Shown piece after piece: positions 23,362-34,544 of a DNA stretch of 64,000 nt; the first letter of the stretch is position 1, and each line of letters starts with the position of its first letter. This stretch comes from Hsuehochloa calcarea. Its lineage: Eukaryota; Streptophyta; Magnoliopsida; Poales; Poaceae. Under the pieces are notes generated by a model. That model did not search any database and was not told where the DNA came from. It was given only the letters and a program-made list of their open reading frames with translations. The stretch covers positions 15,509,098-15,573,097 of the forward strand of contig CM070602.1 of the NCBI GenBank assembly GCA_036346395.1. Reading direction: 5' to 3'. The position numbers were made by a program, and so were the translations under genes.

Positions 23362-23922
23362 GGCACAGAAGAACGATGTGTCTCGACATCAAGTTAGTTA
23401 AACAAGACTTGGGAACCCGATCTTGAGACACACGCGTCTGCAGTAGTATGCAAAGCGAAGTGTTATCCTTGATTTCATCTAAAATTCTGTTATGAGCAAT
23501 GTTTAAGTTAACATGGGAATTAAAGCATCCAAGGCTGATCGGCCGGTGTTGTCTTTGGCGGTCGATCGGCGACAAATCGGTCGAGCCCGGTGACCACCAA
23601 TGATCGGGCCGGCAAACTGAAGAACATAAGAATTAGGATATGTATAAGCATGATGATTAGCATGTGAGAAAATCCTAATCCGAGTTTATTCCTTTCGGTG
23701 TTACCATGTCTCATAAAAGCTCTAGGTTGCTGAATGAAATTCTATCAAGATTTTTCCTATCATTTTTCAACCTCGCCAACAGAATTCAATCAAATGCCCA
23801 CCTTTCTTGCAATAAGTGCAATGGTACTTGGTACCACTAGAAGAAGCACCATTCGAGTTAATACAAGATTGGGCAAAACACAGATTTAAAAGATGTTTTT
23901 GCGAGTTGGGTTTTGAATTCAA

Positions 23923-24672
23923 TTAAACCTTTTCCAAGACTTGAATGACTTTTGGGTTTGAATTGTCTTGAAAAGAATTGAATCCTAAACCTTGCTTCTT
24001 ATAAGGAGTTTTAGACTTGTCAAGAATCATGTTTAATTGTTTCTTACCTTTAGAAAATTTCTCTAATGTATCATGAAGGTAAGCATTTTCTTTTCTCAAG
24101 TTAACACAAGCATCACAAGTTTTATCCATTGATTTCTCCTTATACAAAGCAATTTCAAGCTTAAGAGCGGAACATGAAGCACAAGTAGTATTTTCAATAT
24201 TGTTCTTAAGCTTAGCATATTTGACTCTAGCAGCTTCTAAGATATCTTTGATTTCACGTTCTTTTTCTAAGCATGAAGTGCAAGGGCTAGAATCAATCAC
24301 ATCAGAAGCAATCAACTTGCTAGACTCTAAACATTTTTCACAAGGAGCAGATTTAATTTCAATTAGCTTAGTTCTAGCATTTTCAAGTTGTTGTAAAGCA
24401 ATATTGTGAGCAGATTGCAGTTTAGCCAATTCTGAGTGCATATCATGACAAGATAAACATTCATCAGGTTCAAGAGTCTTAACATTTGCAAGTTCTAGTT
24501 TTAGTTTACCAATTTTTGACTCTAGTTTCTTATTTTTAGTCATGACAAATTCTAGCGCTTCATCTTGACTAAGCACTTGCTCAACTATAGAATTATATTT
24601 AGCAGAAAGCTCATCATAAGAAAAAGATACCTCATCATTATCAATGTCGCGATTATCGACCATGAAGCACAT
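23923..24672 (-). CDS. Element B coiled-coil gag extension with five CxxC motifs
   Basis: This is an open stretch of 249 codons. It is predicted to be mostly coiled coil and carries CxxC at residues 72-75, 111-114, 131-134, 164-167 and 186-189, then a L-E-K-F-S-K-G-K-K-Q-L-N-M-I-L-D end typical of SIRE/Maximus gag. The first Met is an internal codon of a longer gag that reads from 25716, so this is not an independent gene. The aligned region of element C has the same pattern. Confidence 0.7.
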   Translation of the reverse strand: MCFMVDNRDIDNDEVSFSYDELSAKYNSIVEQVLSQDEALEFVMTKNKKLESKIGKLKLELANVKTLEPDECLSCHDMHSELAKLQSAHNIALQQLENARTKLIEIKSAPCEKCLESSKLIASDVIDSSPCTSCLEKEREIKDILEAARVKYAKLKNNIENTTCASCSALKLEIALYKEKSMDKTCDACVNLRKENAYLHDTLEKFSKGKKQLNMILDKSKTPYKKQGLGFNSFQDNSNPKVIQVLEKV

Positions 24673-24839
24673 GCCAAGAAAGTCTTTGGCCTTCCCTTTC
24701 TTTTCCTCTTCGCTCCCGAGTCCACATCACTAATGGATTGCTCTCCAAAGCGGCAAGGACCCGGTGAGCGGCCTTTATGAGCTTGACACATCATACTCGA
24801 GTTGTTCTCATGAGGCTTCTTCCAAGTCGCCTTCTCCTC

Positions 24840-25716
24840 CTGTGCTTACCCTTAGCTTTTAGCTTGGGGCAATTGGCGGATGTGGTAAAGCTCTCCACAC
24901 TCATAGCAAGTAACAGACCACCTCTCTTTTTATTTCTCACATTGTTGTAAGCCCGTGTGAATTTTTTAGCTAAAAGGGCTAACTCATCTCAGAATATTTT
25001 CAAGCTCCTCCTCATAAATCGCAGATAAGCAAGCAAATGAAAATCCGTAAGAAGATTCAAAAGAGTCATCAAAAGCCTTTTTGTGAGGATCTGCTACCAA
25101 AGCTAAATTATCTTTCTTGGGATGATCAACTCTTTTAATTTCATGAGTCTTGAGTTTACTATAAAGCAATTCTAAAGTAAGACTCGAAAGATCAACATTC
25201 TCTTCTATAGCAAGAGCCTTCATCTCCCACTCCTTGGTGTTGATTGCGGCCAAGAGGTGGGTGGCATTTTCAGATTGAGAATATTCAATATCAACGACTT
25301 TCATTTGATTAATCACTTTATTAAAGCGATGAAAATGTCATCGATGCTCTCTCAGGGCGCATCTCAAATTTGTTATAATCACGCTTATAGATTCTTTGGC
25401 GCACTTTCTTAATTTGGGACGAACCCTCATGATATGTTTCGAGAGTGCTCCAAATCTCGTGCTTGCAATGCAAAATTGCAAATCCTATCATATTCTTGTC
25501 TACCAAGCGCACCATATAATAGATTCTTGGCCTTGTTGTTGTTAGCCAAAAGAACCACGAAGCGGGAGTTTCAACCTCGGGAATAATGGCGGGGATCGAA
25601 CAATGTCCCATATAGCTTGTCCTCGCTCTCAAGGAATACTGCATACGATTCTTCCAATAGGCATAGTCTTGTCCATTGAACATATGCGGTTTTGTAGTGA
25701 ATCTATCCATCGCCAA
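24840..25716 (-). pseudogene. Element B gag (Copia UBN2-like) N-terminal part
   Basis: Minus-strand segments 25716-25321 and 25316-24984 match the element C gag: start MAMDRFTTKPHMFNG, then YWKNRMQ, HEIW and YHEGS motifs. A frameshift near 25320 separates them. A degenerate zinc knuckle (CYECGELYH, last Cys lost) lies near 24920-24890. Confidence 0.8.
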
Positions 25717-25754
25717 AGTTCAATGACCTGTTAAGATCAAGAGTGAACTAACAG

Positions 25755-25766
25755 GGCTCGATACCA
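25755..25766 (-). promoter_or_regulatory. Primer-binding site of element B
   Basis: Minus-strand TGGTATCGAGCC abuts the 5' LTR and resembles the initiator tRNA-Met site TGGTATCAGAGCC with one base lost. Confidence 0.75.
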
Positions 25767-25768
25767 CT

Positions 25769-27543
25769 TGTTGGACCGAAAAGGCGACTAGAGGGGGTGA
25801 ATAGGAGCACGCTCACTTTTCACAAAATATGAATTCAACACAATTTCACTCCAATAGCTATGATGAAGCTATGAAGATCAATATATCGATCAAATGGAAG
25901 ACTAGTATTGAATCCAATTAAACCCCTAAGCAATGCGACAAAAATCAAGAAGAATCAAATCTTAACAGTGGTGGCCGGTCCGACCATTATCTGGGCGATC
26001 CGACCGGCACCAAAATCGGTCGACCTCGGTGTGGGGCGGTCGGACCGGCACCAAAATCGGTCGACCTCGGTGTGGGGCGGTCCGACCGGCAGCTCGAGCA
26101 GAAAAACGGCCGATGACGAAGTTGCAATTAGGTCTAACTTTTGATTCTCAACTCCAAACTTCACGAAACTTTGCACACACCTTCTCTATGATATTAAGGA
26201 CCTATTCCAATCAACAATTATGATAATTCTTGGACGAACAAATATCTTTTACGATCTGATTGAAGAAGGGTGCAAAAGCGCAAAAGTGAAAACTAGATCC
26301 AATCGCTTGCTCGTGGGTGATTGATGATCAAATTGATCCTAGATGGGTTCCTACACATCACAGCAAGCTAATCCACGTGAAAGAATCAATCAAAACTCGT
26401 GGATCAAAGAAAGCCCTAAAATCACGAAATTGAAAGCAAGAACGAAAAGAGACTTATCTCAAGCAAACCTTGCATTGATTAAGAACGTGATCGTCATTGG
26501 ATTACACCCACGCCATCATGGATCGATGGTCAATCCAAGATCACGAAATTCTCCTCAAACCATAAAGAGCCCTAGCCTCCACCTCAACTCCCTAAGCCAA
26601 TTAGGGTTTTGCAACAAAAGAGGCGAGAGAGAGAGAGCTTGATGGTGCACCACCACCTCCCCTATTTATAGTGGAGGCCTAAAACTCTTAGGGTTTGACT
26701 CAATTGGGCTCCGTTAAGGCCCACTAACAAGCGGGTCACACACGCACGCTTCAAGCGCCGTCTTTAACCTTTTGACCTAAACCGCTTCACCATGCGCCAT
26801 GGATTCGCCAATAGGTCACCCTTGTCCATCTTGTGTCACGCTTGAGTCATTAACCACCACCCGCATCGTCGATCGTTCGGACCTCAACTCTCCAAGTCTA
26901 GTCCCGATCCTCCTCGCCGTTGACCGTCGTTGACCACCAAGCAACTGCACAACCATAGACAAGCAAACACGAATTCGGAACAAGTTCTTCACAACTTGAC
27001 CCATGTTAGTCAAAACATGCATCATGCAAACCATATGCCACGATACCAATGACTTTGACCTAACCAATCAACATCACCACGAAGTTGGCCGACGTTCAAG
27101 TCAATACCGGTCTGACCGCTCCAGGTGCGCCGGTCGGATCGCTTTTGGCGGTCGGACCGCTCCTCGTGAGCGGTCGGACCGCCTTTGGGACTTAGCCAAT
27201 TTCAACCCCGAAAATCCAAACCTCACTGAAACCTTAAACCAATAGAACTTTTCTATGGAGACTCCAAAATCATGAGACCAAGTGCATTGGGATCCCCTCA
27301 CTTGCCTACAACACCTATTTTGGCCCACTCATTTTGACCACTTTGGTCATCGCCGTCCGATCGCCCTACATGGCCGGTCCGACCGATTTGGGACCGATCG
27401 GACCGCCGTGCAAGGACCGGTCGGACCGCCTCGTCGATAAGCTCAGTAACTTTGTCGAAAACGCGTGAAACGACAAACCGTAAACGCCATTGCCAATTGT
27501 CACATCATCCTAAGATCTGGAACATATCCACATGAAATCCACA
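25769..27543 (-). repeat. 5' LTR of element B
   Basis: It is 1775 bp, close to the 3' copy with short indels and substitutions. The minus-strand TATAAATA box is at 26663-26670. Confidence 0.92.
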
Positions 27544-27670
27544 CTTTAAGAAGAAAAGGAAGGAGAGGTATGTTCAGCCAATCGAACCAATTCTCCTCAT
27601 TCTATTCTCCTGCCATGAAAGCGTCAGAGTTGAAAATTAAGATAATTTATCGAAAAAGAAAGGAAACTCA

Positions 27671-27685
27671 CCACGAACGGCGCCA
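27671..27685 (-). promoter_or_regulatory. Primer-binding site of element A
   Basis: Minus-strand TGGCGCCGTTCGTGG starts two bases inside the 5' LTR. TGGCGCC primer sites are typical of Athila/Tat-like Gypsy elements (tRNA-Asp type). Confidence 0.75.
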
Positions 27686-27687
27686 AC

Positions 27688-28500
27688 TGTCGATGGTTTA
27701 GTATCGATCTTATGAATGAATGTTAGGGGCTCTCCTGGAGTGAAACCACATAGAAAAAGACACGTAAATTTTATATAGGTTCAGGTCTTCTCCTGAGAGA
27801 ATAATAACACTACTAATGTGTTTGTTGTATTGATTGTGTTTACAATAAGGAGGAAGTCACTAAAACTAACGCTTGATGCTCCTTTCTTGTCTTGTCGTCT
27901 CTCTGTGTACCAGCTTTTCTCCTTATATAGCGCATGAAGGGGTGACAGTTGTTCACGCCGAGAGGCACCTTGTCGTTTGATGCTATGCGCACATTTAAGG
28001 GCAGTTATTGTCAGAGACGCATCTCCCCATGCCGCCTTGAGATTATGTGAGAGACAAATGTTTTAATACATGCATTTATCTCAGGAATAACAACATATAT
28101 TACCTACTACGTGCATTAAACACAAAGCAGAAATGTCCCTAGTCGATTGAGCCCACATGTCTGTAGGCTTTATCGGTCATAGGGTGGTCGTAGATGACCT
28201 GGTTGTAGTAAAACTTACGAACATGAGGTAATCATAGTAGGACTTACGATTAATACGTGGTCGTAGAAGAACTTATGACCATATAGGTAATTGTAGTAAG
28301 ATTTATAATCAATAAATGGTCGTAGAAAAACTTAAGACCATATAGGGTGGTTGTAAAATATCTTACGACCACTAGGTGTGCATGATCTCCCTCATCATTA
28401 ATATTCAGGGGTACCTTTGAAGGTTGTATAAGCAATATTATTATCTATAAATACTATACCTAAGTAGCTTAATTAATTGAGGATCATTGGATCCTCGTCA
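27688..28500 (-). repeat. 5' LTR of element A
   Basis: It is 813 bp, diverged from the other copy by many point changes, which indicates an old insertion. The TATA-like site is at about 27923-27931 on the minus strand. Confidence 0.88.
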
Positions 28501-28505
28501 GTTCC

Positions 28506-28588
28506 CAAGGGGGTCCAAACATGTTTTGGGTCACCCCAGACATGTCTATGGTATCTACATCTCAGCCCCAACGTCTATCTACCGCACA
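28506..28588. mobile_element. Short spacer of host element D between A and C
   Basis: These 83 bp (with ccagacatgtctatggtat) resemble motifs left of A and right of C, so they look like a piece of the older element into which both inserted. Confidence 0.4.
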
Positions 28589-30428
28589 TGTGGATATCGT
28601 GAGGATATGTGCACGATCTTAGGATTATGAGTCAATTGGCAATGGATTTGTTGGTTTGCAAAATCTCGCATTTTTGGGGTTGCTTCCGTTCTGTCAGACC
28701 ACAGGCGGTCTGACCGGTGGCATGGGCGGTCCGATCGCCCGTGGAGAGGTCCGACCGGCCGTGTTTGCCGGTCCGACCGGGTTCGGTTCAAAGTGGGTTT
28801 TGAAGCTGAGCCAAAAATAGGTTATGTAGGCAAGTGAGGGGAGTCTCCTGAATGTGGTCACATAATTTTTGGAGCTCCCAGTCAAAAGTTGTATTCATTT
28901 AAAAATTCCAGAAGGTTTCGGATTTTCGAGATGAATTTTTGGCTAAGTCATTTCGGGCAGTCCGCCCGCCGTTGTGGAATCGGTCGGACCGGCTGTGTGG
29001 GGCGGTCAGACCGCCGATCACTTGGAGCTTAGCCTTGTTGGCATTATTGTGTATGGAATGTGTTCCATGTATGAATTTCAATGCTTTATTGTTGCATATT
29101 GCATTGTTGAACTGACGTGGGTCAAGTTGTGAAGAACTTGTTCCCGGAGACGATTTGTTTGTCTATTGCTGTGCAGGTGGCTTGCAGGTCAACGACGTTA
29201 ACGGTGAGGTGGATCGGGACTACGCTTGGGTAGCTGAGGTCCAGAACGATCATGGATGCCGGGGTGAGGTCGTGTGACTCAAGCATGGTGCAGAATGGGC
29301 AAGATGGATCGAACGGGTAGTTCGTGGCAGCTGGTTGGATCAGGCGGTGCGGAAGTCGGTGCAAGTCTCTGGGAGGTTCCGATGGGATTCGGACGGGAGA
29401 GACTGGCCGACATGATGAGAGCCGCTGATCAACCTACACGTGGTGAAGCAGGCGATTGCTTCAACAGATATGTGTGAGTGGGTCTCATGTGTGTGTGGGC
29501 CTTCATGGGAGCCCATTAGTGGAAACCCTAGGCCTCTCCTATAAATAGAAAGAGGGGAGAGGAAAAACCCCCAAGCACTTTTAGCCCTCATTTGCAAAGC
29601 CCCTTGTTAGGGTTAGGGTTTGGAGAGATTGTGTGTGCTCTTTGGTTTGAGCTCTTGTCCTCCTTGAGGGAGTGGCTTTGTAAGCATCTTGTTAGATCAA
29701 TCAATCTTGTGATGCTTGCTTAAGAGATCGATTGTCTCCTTTGTGTTCTTCTCTCTTTTGTTGATTTTGGTGCTTCCTTGATTCAAGTGTTTATGCTTGG
29801 TCTCTTGATCGATTTTATCTTGCTTTGATGTGTGGGAATACTCCTAGAATCATCTAGATCATCAACCCCCACAAGCAAGTCTTGAATCAAGATTTTCATA
29901 TTTTTAGGGTTTGAGCACCTCTTTGGTAAATACTTAAGAGATCGATTATTCGAAGTGGATCTGAATGATCGTTGCTAGAAATAGGTCTCAGATATCCTTA
30001 GGGAGGTGTGCTCCAAATTTGGTCAAGTTTCATTGGTTGAATCAAAAGTTAGACCAAATTTTGTTTTGGATTTGGGCTTGGTACTTCGGTTCTGGACTAA
30101 ATCGGTCGGACCGATTTAGAAACGGCGGCCAGATCGCCAACATTCGGACCGCCCGTTAACGGCCGGTCGAACCGATTTCAAATCGGTCGGACCGCCCTTT
30201 GGCAGCCGGTCAGACCGCCAGTGTCCAGACCAGCCCAGTGAGATCAATTCTTCACATTTGTGTCTTGTGGTTAAGGGGGTTATCGAATTCAGCACAAGGC
30301 TTCCTCTGTGCGTTTACTGATCTTCTTAGCTTTCATAGCTAAAGGAGAAAAGTTCGTGTTGTATTTGATTAAGGCGAAAAATTGAGAAAGCACCTATTCA
30401 CCCCCCTAGTCGCCTTTACGGTCCTACA
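28589..30428 (+). repeat. 5' LTR of element C
   Basis: It is 1840 bp with TATAAATA at 29540-29547. GGTCGGACCG-like palindromes cluster at 28690-28780, 28960-29010 and 30100-30215. Confidence 0.93.
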
Positions 30429-30430
30429 AG

Positions 30431-30443
30431 TGGTATCAGAGCC
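30431..30443 (+). promoter_or_regulatory. Primer-binding site of element C
   Basis: TGGTATCAGAGCC, two bases after the LTR, is complementary to initiator tRNA-Met. Confidence 0.9.
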
Positions 30444-30483
30444 GGTTAGCTCTTTTCATAGATCTTAACCGGTCTTTGGAGCC

Positions 30484-31671
30484 ATGGCGACGGACAGGTA
30501 TTCAACCAAACCACATGTTTTCGATGGAGTTGATTTTGCATATTGGAAGGCCCGAATGCAGGCCTTCATCGAGGCTAAAGGGCACGCAATTTGGCTTAAG
30601 GTAAAAAACCCTTATGTCGTGCCAGCCGATGACAATATGATCACTCCAGATGTGGAGGCAAACAGCAGGGCTCGGAATTTTTTGATCCAAAGCCTTAGTC
30701 GATCGGAGTTTGAGCGTGTCGCTCATTTGCGGTCTGCTCATGAGATCTGGCGGACTCTTTGTGATTATCACGAGGGGTCCACTGCGATCAGGGAAGTGAG
30801 ACAGAACCAGTTAAAGAAAATTTACTCCAAGATCGAGCAAAGACCTGGTGAGTCTTTAGATGAGCTGTGGGGAAGATTTTCTAAGATTCTTCATGATCTC
30901 CGCGATGTTGATCTTGTCTTTTCTGAGTCAGAAAATGCACGCCAGCTTTTGGGTGCTCTTGATGTGAAGGTCTGGGGGATGAAGATCGCTGCCATCAATG
31001 ACAACACTGTCATGAGTGAGCTTACCATGGATAAGCTTTACTCGAGGTTGAAGACGCAGGAGATTGATTTTATCTCGCGTCTCCCCAAGACAGAGCCGAT
31101 GGCTTTAGTGGTCGACCAATCTAAGGGTAGATCTTCTGATTCCTTTGATGTTAGCTCATCGGGATTTTCTTTATCAGCTTTGCATTCTTTGAGCGATGAG
31201 CAACTTGAGAGACTACCTAAAGATGATTTAGCCCTCCTATCCACAAAATTCATGAGAGCTTACAACAAAGTGAGGAATAGGAGGAGAGGTGGACCTATCA
31301 CATGCTTCGAATGTGGTGAGCCAAGCCACATTCGCTCTAGGTGCCCTAAGCTGAAGGGCAAGGAGGAGGAGTCACAAAGGCATCCTCAAGCGAGAGATGC
31401 TAAACCCAAGAAGACAAACTATCGCAAGTTTGTCAGCCGGGTCCTTGAAACTCTAGAGGATGTGAGCATGAGCGATGTGGACTCGGAGGCGGAAGACGAC
31501 AAGAGTGACTCCCGTGGCAAGAAGAAGGCTCGTGATTTCACGGGCATGTGTTTCATGGCCAAGAACAGCCACGACAGCGACTCCTCCAACAACGAGGATC
31601 CTTTTAGTGATCCCGATGAGGTATGCCCTTCGCTTGCTGATATGAAAAGGGCTTTGGTGCTTGCTGAATAA
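30484..31671 (+). CDS. Element C gag polyprotein (Copia, UBN2-like, CCHC)
   Basis: This is a 395-codon ORF starting 40 bp after the primer site (ATG in gccatggcg, a good plant context). The capsid-like region spans about residues 10-210 with YWKARMQ, HEIW and YHEGS motifs. A zinc knuckle C274-x2-C277-x4-H282-x4-C287 follows, then a charged tail. Gag forms the retrotransposon particle in the cytoplasm. The frame stops at TAA (31669), but reading on in the same frame gives the start of the coiled-coil region, so the stop is probably a mutation in a longer gag. Confidence 0.88.
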   Translation: MATDRYSTKPHVFDGVDFAYWKARMQAFIEAKGHAIWLKVKNPYVVPADDNMITPDVEANSRARNFLIQSLSRSEFERVAHLRSAHEIWRTLCDYHEGSTAIREVRQNQLKKIYSKIEQRPGESLDELWGRFSKILHDLRDVDLVFSESENARQLLGALDVKVWGMKIAAINDNTVMSELTMDKLYSRLKTQEIDFISRLPKTEPMALVVDQSKGRSSDSFDVSSSGFSLSALHSLSDEQLERLPKDDLALLSTKFMRAYNKVRNRRRGGPITCFECGEPSHIRSRCPKLKGKEEESQRHPQARDAKPKKTNYRKFVSRVLETLEDVSMSDVDSEAEDDKSDSRGKKKARDFTGMCFMAKNSHDSDSSNNEDPFSDPDEVCPSLADMKRALVLAE

Positions 31672-31674
31672 AAA

Positions 31675-33166
31675 TTGCATAAGCATGCAAAATTGATTAA
31701 GAAACATGATACTATGATTGATAACTTGAACCTAGAAGTTGTTAGGCTCAAATCCATTAATCCTGACGATATTTGTGCTTCATGCTCTAGCTTGCTTAAT
31801 GAATTGACAAGCTTGAAAACTGCTCATTCATCTGTTGTAAATCAACTGAAAGATGCTCTTGATGAACTAGAATCTCTCAAGTCTAGTTCTGCTTGCATGG
31901 ATGTCATTTCTCTTGATGTGAGATGCTATTCCTTTAACTTGCTCAAATTGTGCTTTGCTAGAATTAAAACTGGATAGCTCCTTGAAAGAATTGTAAAAAT
32001 TTGATGCTAGTCACACTTGCTCTCATTGTAAGAACAATAGGATTAAAATGCAAGAGATGACAGAAATGGTTGTGTACTTTAGAGCTGCTTCTTGTAAAAA
32101 TTGTCCTAAGCTTACTATTGAGATTGAAGCTTTAAACAAGACTTTAGAGGAGAAAGCTAAAATTGAAAAATCCATGTCTCTTACTGCTTCCAAGAAAGTC
32201 ATTGATTCTTCCTCTTGTATGATGTATGCTGAAGTTGAAACTATTGTTGGTAAGATACAAGAGGCTTTTAGAGTCAAATTTAAGAAGCAGTTGAATAGGA
32301 TTGGGGATTCCTATTGTGTCTCTTGTGAGGCTTTAAAAGTGGAAGTGGCTCTTCTTAAGAGCAAACATGATGAGGCAATCAATTCTAGAAAGTGCTCTAA
32401 ATGTGGAGTTTTAACCAAAGAGAATGATTACCTCAAAGTGACTCTTGAGAAGTTTACTGGTGGGAAAAAGAAACTCAATATGATTCTTGATCAATCTATA
32501 GTGGGTAAGAAGAATAGTGGCCTAGGTTTTAATTCCCTAGAGCATTCCAAGAATCATCCACCAAAGATTGCTAGAGTTGTGAAAAGTGGCCTGTTTGAGC
32601 AAGAACCTCCTAAGACTTCCAAGGTTGTTTTCAAAGCTGCAGGTTTTGCTCAACCTCTTTCTGGCAAGAAAGGTGCTTCTGTTTCTCCAGTACGGACCCC
32701 TCAAAAGGTCAAGTACCATTGCACTTTCTGCAAGAAAGAAGACCACATTGTTGAGTTCTACTTCCGGAGAGCAAAAATTGAGAGAAAAGAGAGGATGAGC
32801 ACTTTGAGATCCATTAGAGGAGTCCCTTCACCAGCTGTAGTCTCTAGAGCCAGGCAGCCTATTCATCGTACCACATATAGGCCTATGTTTGTAGAGAATC
32901 TTGTAGACTCTTTTGGTGGATCTAGGCAGCATTTTGGTTTAGGATATCGTGAGGAGAGACCTCGGGTAACACCTAGACAGGGGGAGTATCGATCTTTTGG
33001 TAGATCATTTCGGAGAGGTCCAGGTGGTTCTCGTGTGCATTCTTATGATTTTGTTCCTAATCATTTTATTACTGCTTCTTCTGTTATTCCCAGGCATCAT
33101 GCGTCTCAGTACTGGACTCCTAGATCGTTTATCTCTAACCCCAGTACTGAGGCACGGATGTTTTGA
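31675..33166 (+). pseudogene. Element C gag extension: coiled coil with CxxC repeats and second zinc finger
   Basis: Segments at 31675-31977 and 32048-33166 continue gag across a frameshift near 31925 and a stop near 31996. CxxC pairs recur (CASC, CSNC, CSHC, CKNC, CVSC, CSKC) within leucine- and lysine-rich coiled coil. A LEKFTGGKKKLNMILD block follows, then a knuckle-like C-x2-C-x4-H whose last Cys is replaced by Tyr, and an Arg/Gly-rich tail. It ends at 33166 with no protease. The arrangement fits SIRE/Maximus gag. Confidence 0.75.
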
Positions 33167-34544
33167 AGGGAATTTGCTCTTTTGCATTCATTGTATCATA
33201 ATGCATTTTTATTTCAAATATCTTGCATTGTATAATAAAACTTGTGGAGTTTTGATTATTATCCTTGTATGGCTTGATTTCATACTCTATACCTTGTCAT
33301 GTCAAGTGATAGTCAGCTAGACTTCTTTTATGGCTCTTCTTGTTTAGCTTAGCTTTTGCCTTGCTAGCTTTATATCTGTGAGCAAATTGAATCAAATCAT
33401 GTCTTGTTGGATCTTGTGACTAGTTTTGCTCTAGTGATCCTCTTATGATTCATGCCATGTCATATAGGTTAAATTGAGTCTTGAACTTATTTTGAGATGT
33501 AAAATGAGCTTTTTAATTTCTTAAGTCAAGCAAATGAAGAATGAGATTTTCTGTGCGAAAAAACTGATCTCACCAATCCTTTCTCATGAGACTACTTGCC
33601 ATTGCACTAGGCATGAACTCAGGGGGAGTTTTGGATGACCTAGACCACTCTTTTAAGCTTCTTGCTTGAGATGGTCGCGGAAAGGCTTGAGATCTAGCAC
33701 AACGAAAAAAAATCCTTTTTAGGAAAATGCTCAAAATGCTAAGTGCTTGATTAAATTGCTTTATATTTGAACTCTTATTGCTCAAAATACCTCAGTTCCA
33801 GTTTTGGATCTCTTTTTACTTATAGACATGGCTTGACTCATTTTTAGTTTCTTTTAGTGAAACTATGATATTGAGCAACTTTTCATGGTATTAATTATTT
33901 TAATCTCAGATTACTGCTATTTTGGTCTTAGCTTTGCAGTACATGTTTTGCCATGATTGAACATAGCTTCTTCTCATAATATGGCTTGGTATAATTCTTG
34001 TACTGTCTACATGGATAATGGTCATGGCTCCTTTTTGCTAAAGTTCAAAAATAAAATCATTCCTTCATACTCTATCTTTTCCCATGCATCTTGATGAATT
34101 CATTGTCAAAGGGGGAGAAAGATTGAGAAGAAAAATGTTGTTTTGGAGCTTTTGGTTTCATATAAAAGAACTCTCATATAAAAAAAACGAACCTTCTGAA
34201 AATTTGTGATCATAGTGAGTTGAGTCTCTTGGTTTTATTGCCTTTTTCTAATTATATTAGCAATTGAAGAAGACTCACAATGATCAAAGGTCAAATAGAA
34301 TATTTATCTTTCATATGGACCAAAGTGAGATTTTTGGCTACTTTCTGGAATTTGAATCTTTTTGTGCTTTCATTGCCTTATCTCACTTACTTATACTATT
34401 CTGAAGCCAGCTTGGTCGTTTCCTAGGCTTTTTCTTGCTTATGGACCAAGTTGTGCCTTTATGCGAAAACTACGAATTTTTACTTTTCAAACCGAAAAAC
34501 TACATTTTCTGGAAAATTGCCAATGTGTTCATCAAGAGGGAGAT
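33167..34544 (+). other. Element C 3' non-coding interior
   Basis: About 1.4 kb of T-rich sequence without a coding signal, ending in the polypurine tract before the 3' LTR. In a complete element pol would lie in this region. Confidence 0.7.

Larger units (their letters stand above)
19273..27543 (-). mobile_element. Copia element B (SIRE/Maximus-like gag), nested in A
   Basis: LTRs of about 1.77 kb lie at 19273-21044 (3') and 25769-27543 (5'). The target duplication cttta is perfect (19268-19272 and 27544-27548). The minus-strand primer site TGGTATCGAGCC (25755-25766) and the AAGGGGGAGAT purine tract (21045-21056) fix the orientation. The interior (4.7 kb) holds gag, a coiled-coil/CxxC region and the start of a protease on the minus strand. 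Integrase, RT and RNase H are absent, so B is non-autonomous. Confidence 0.92.
16613..28500 (-). mobile_element. Tat-like Ty3/Gypsy element A, gag-pol deleted, split by element B
   Basis: LTRs of about 0.81 kb lie at 16613-17422 (3') and 27688-28500 (5'); they read TGACGA(T/G)GATC ... CATCGACA on the minus strand. The primer site TGGCGCCGTTCGTGG (27671-27685, minus) follows the 5' LTR and a GTTGGGGGGAGTAGA tract (about 17423-17437, minus) precedes the 3' LTR. The target duplication is gttct (16608-16612) versus gttcc (28501-28505). With B removed the interior is only about 2 kb: no gag, RT or integrase, but a spliced plus-strand ORF antisense to the element. Assignment to Tat rests on the primer site, that ORF and the similarity to element F. 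Confidence 0.88.
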
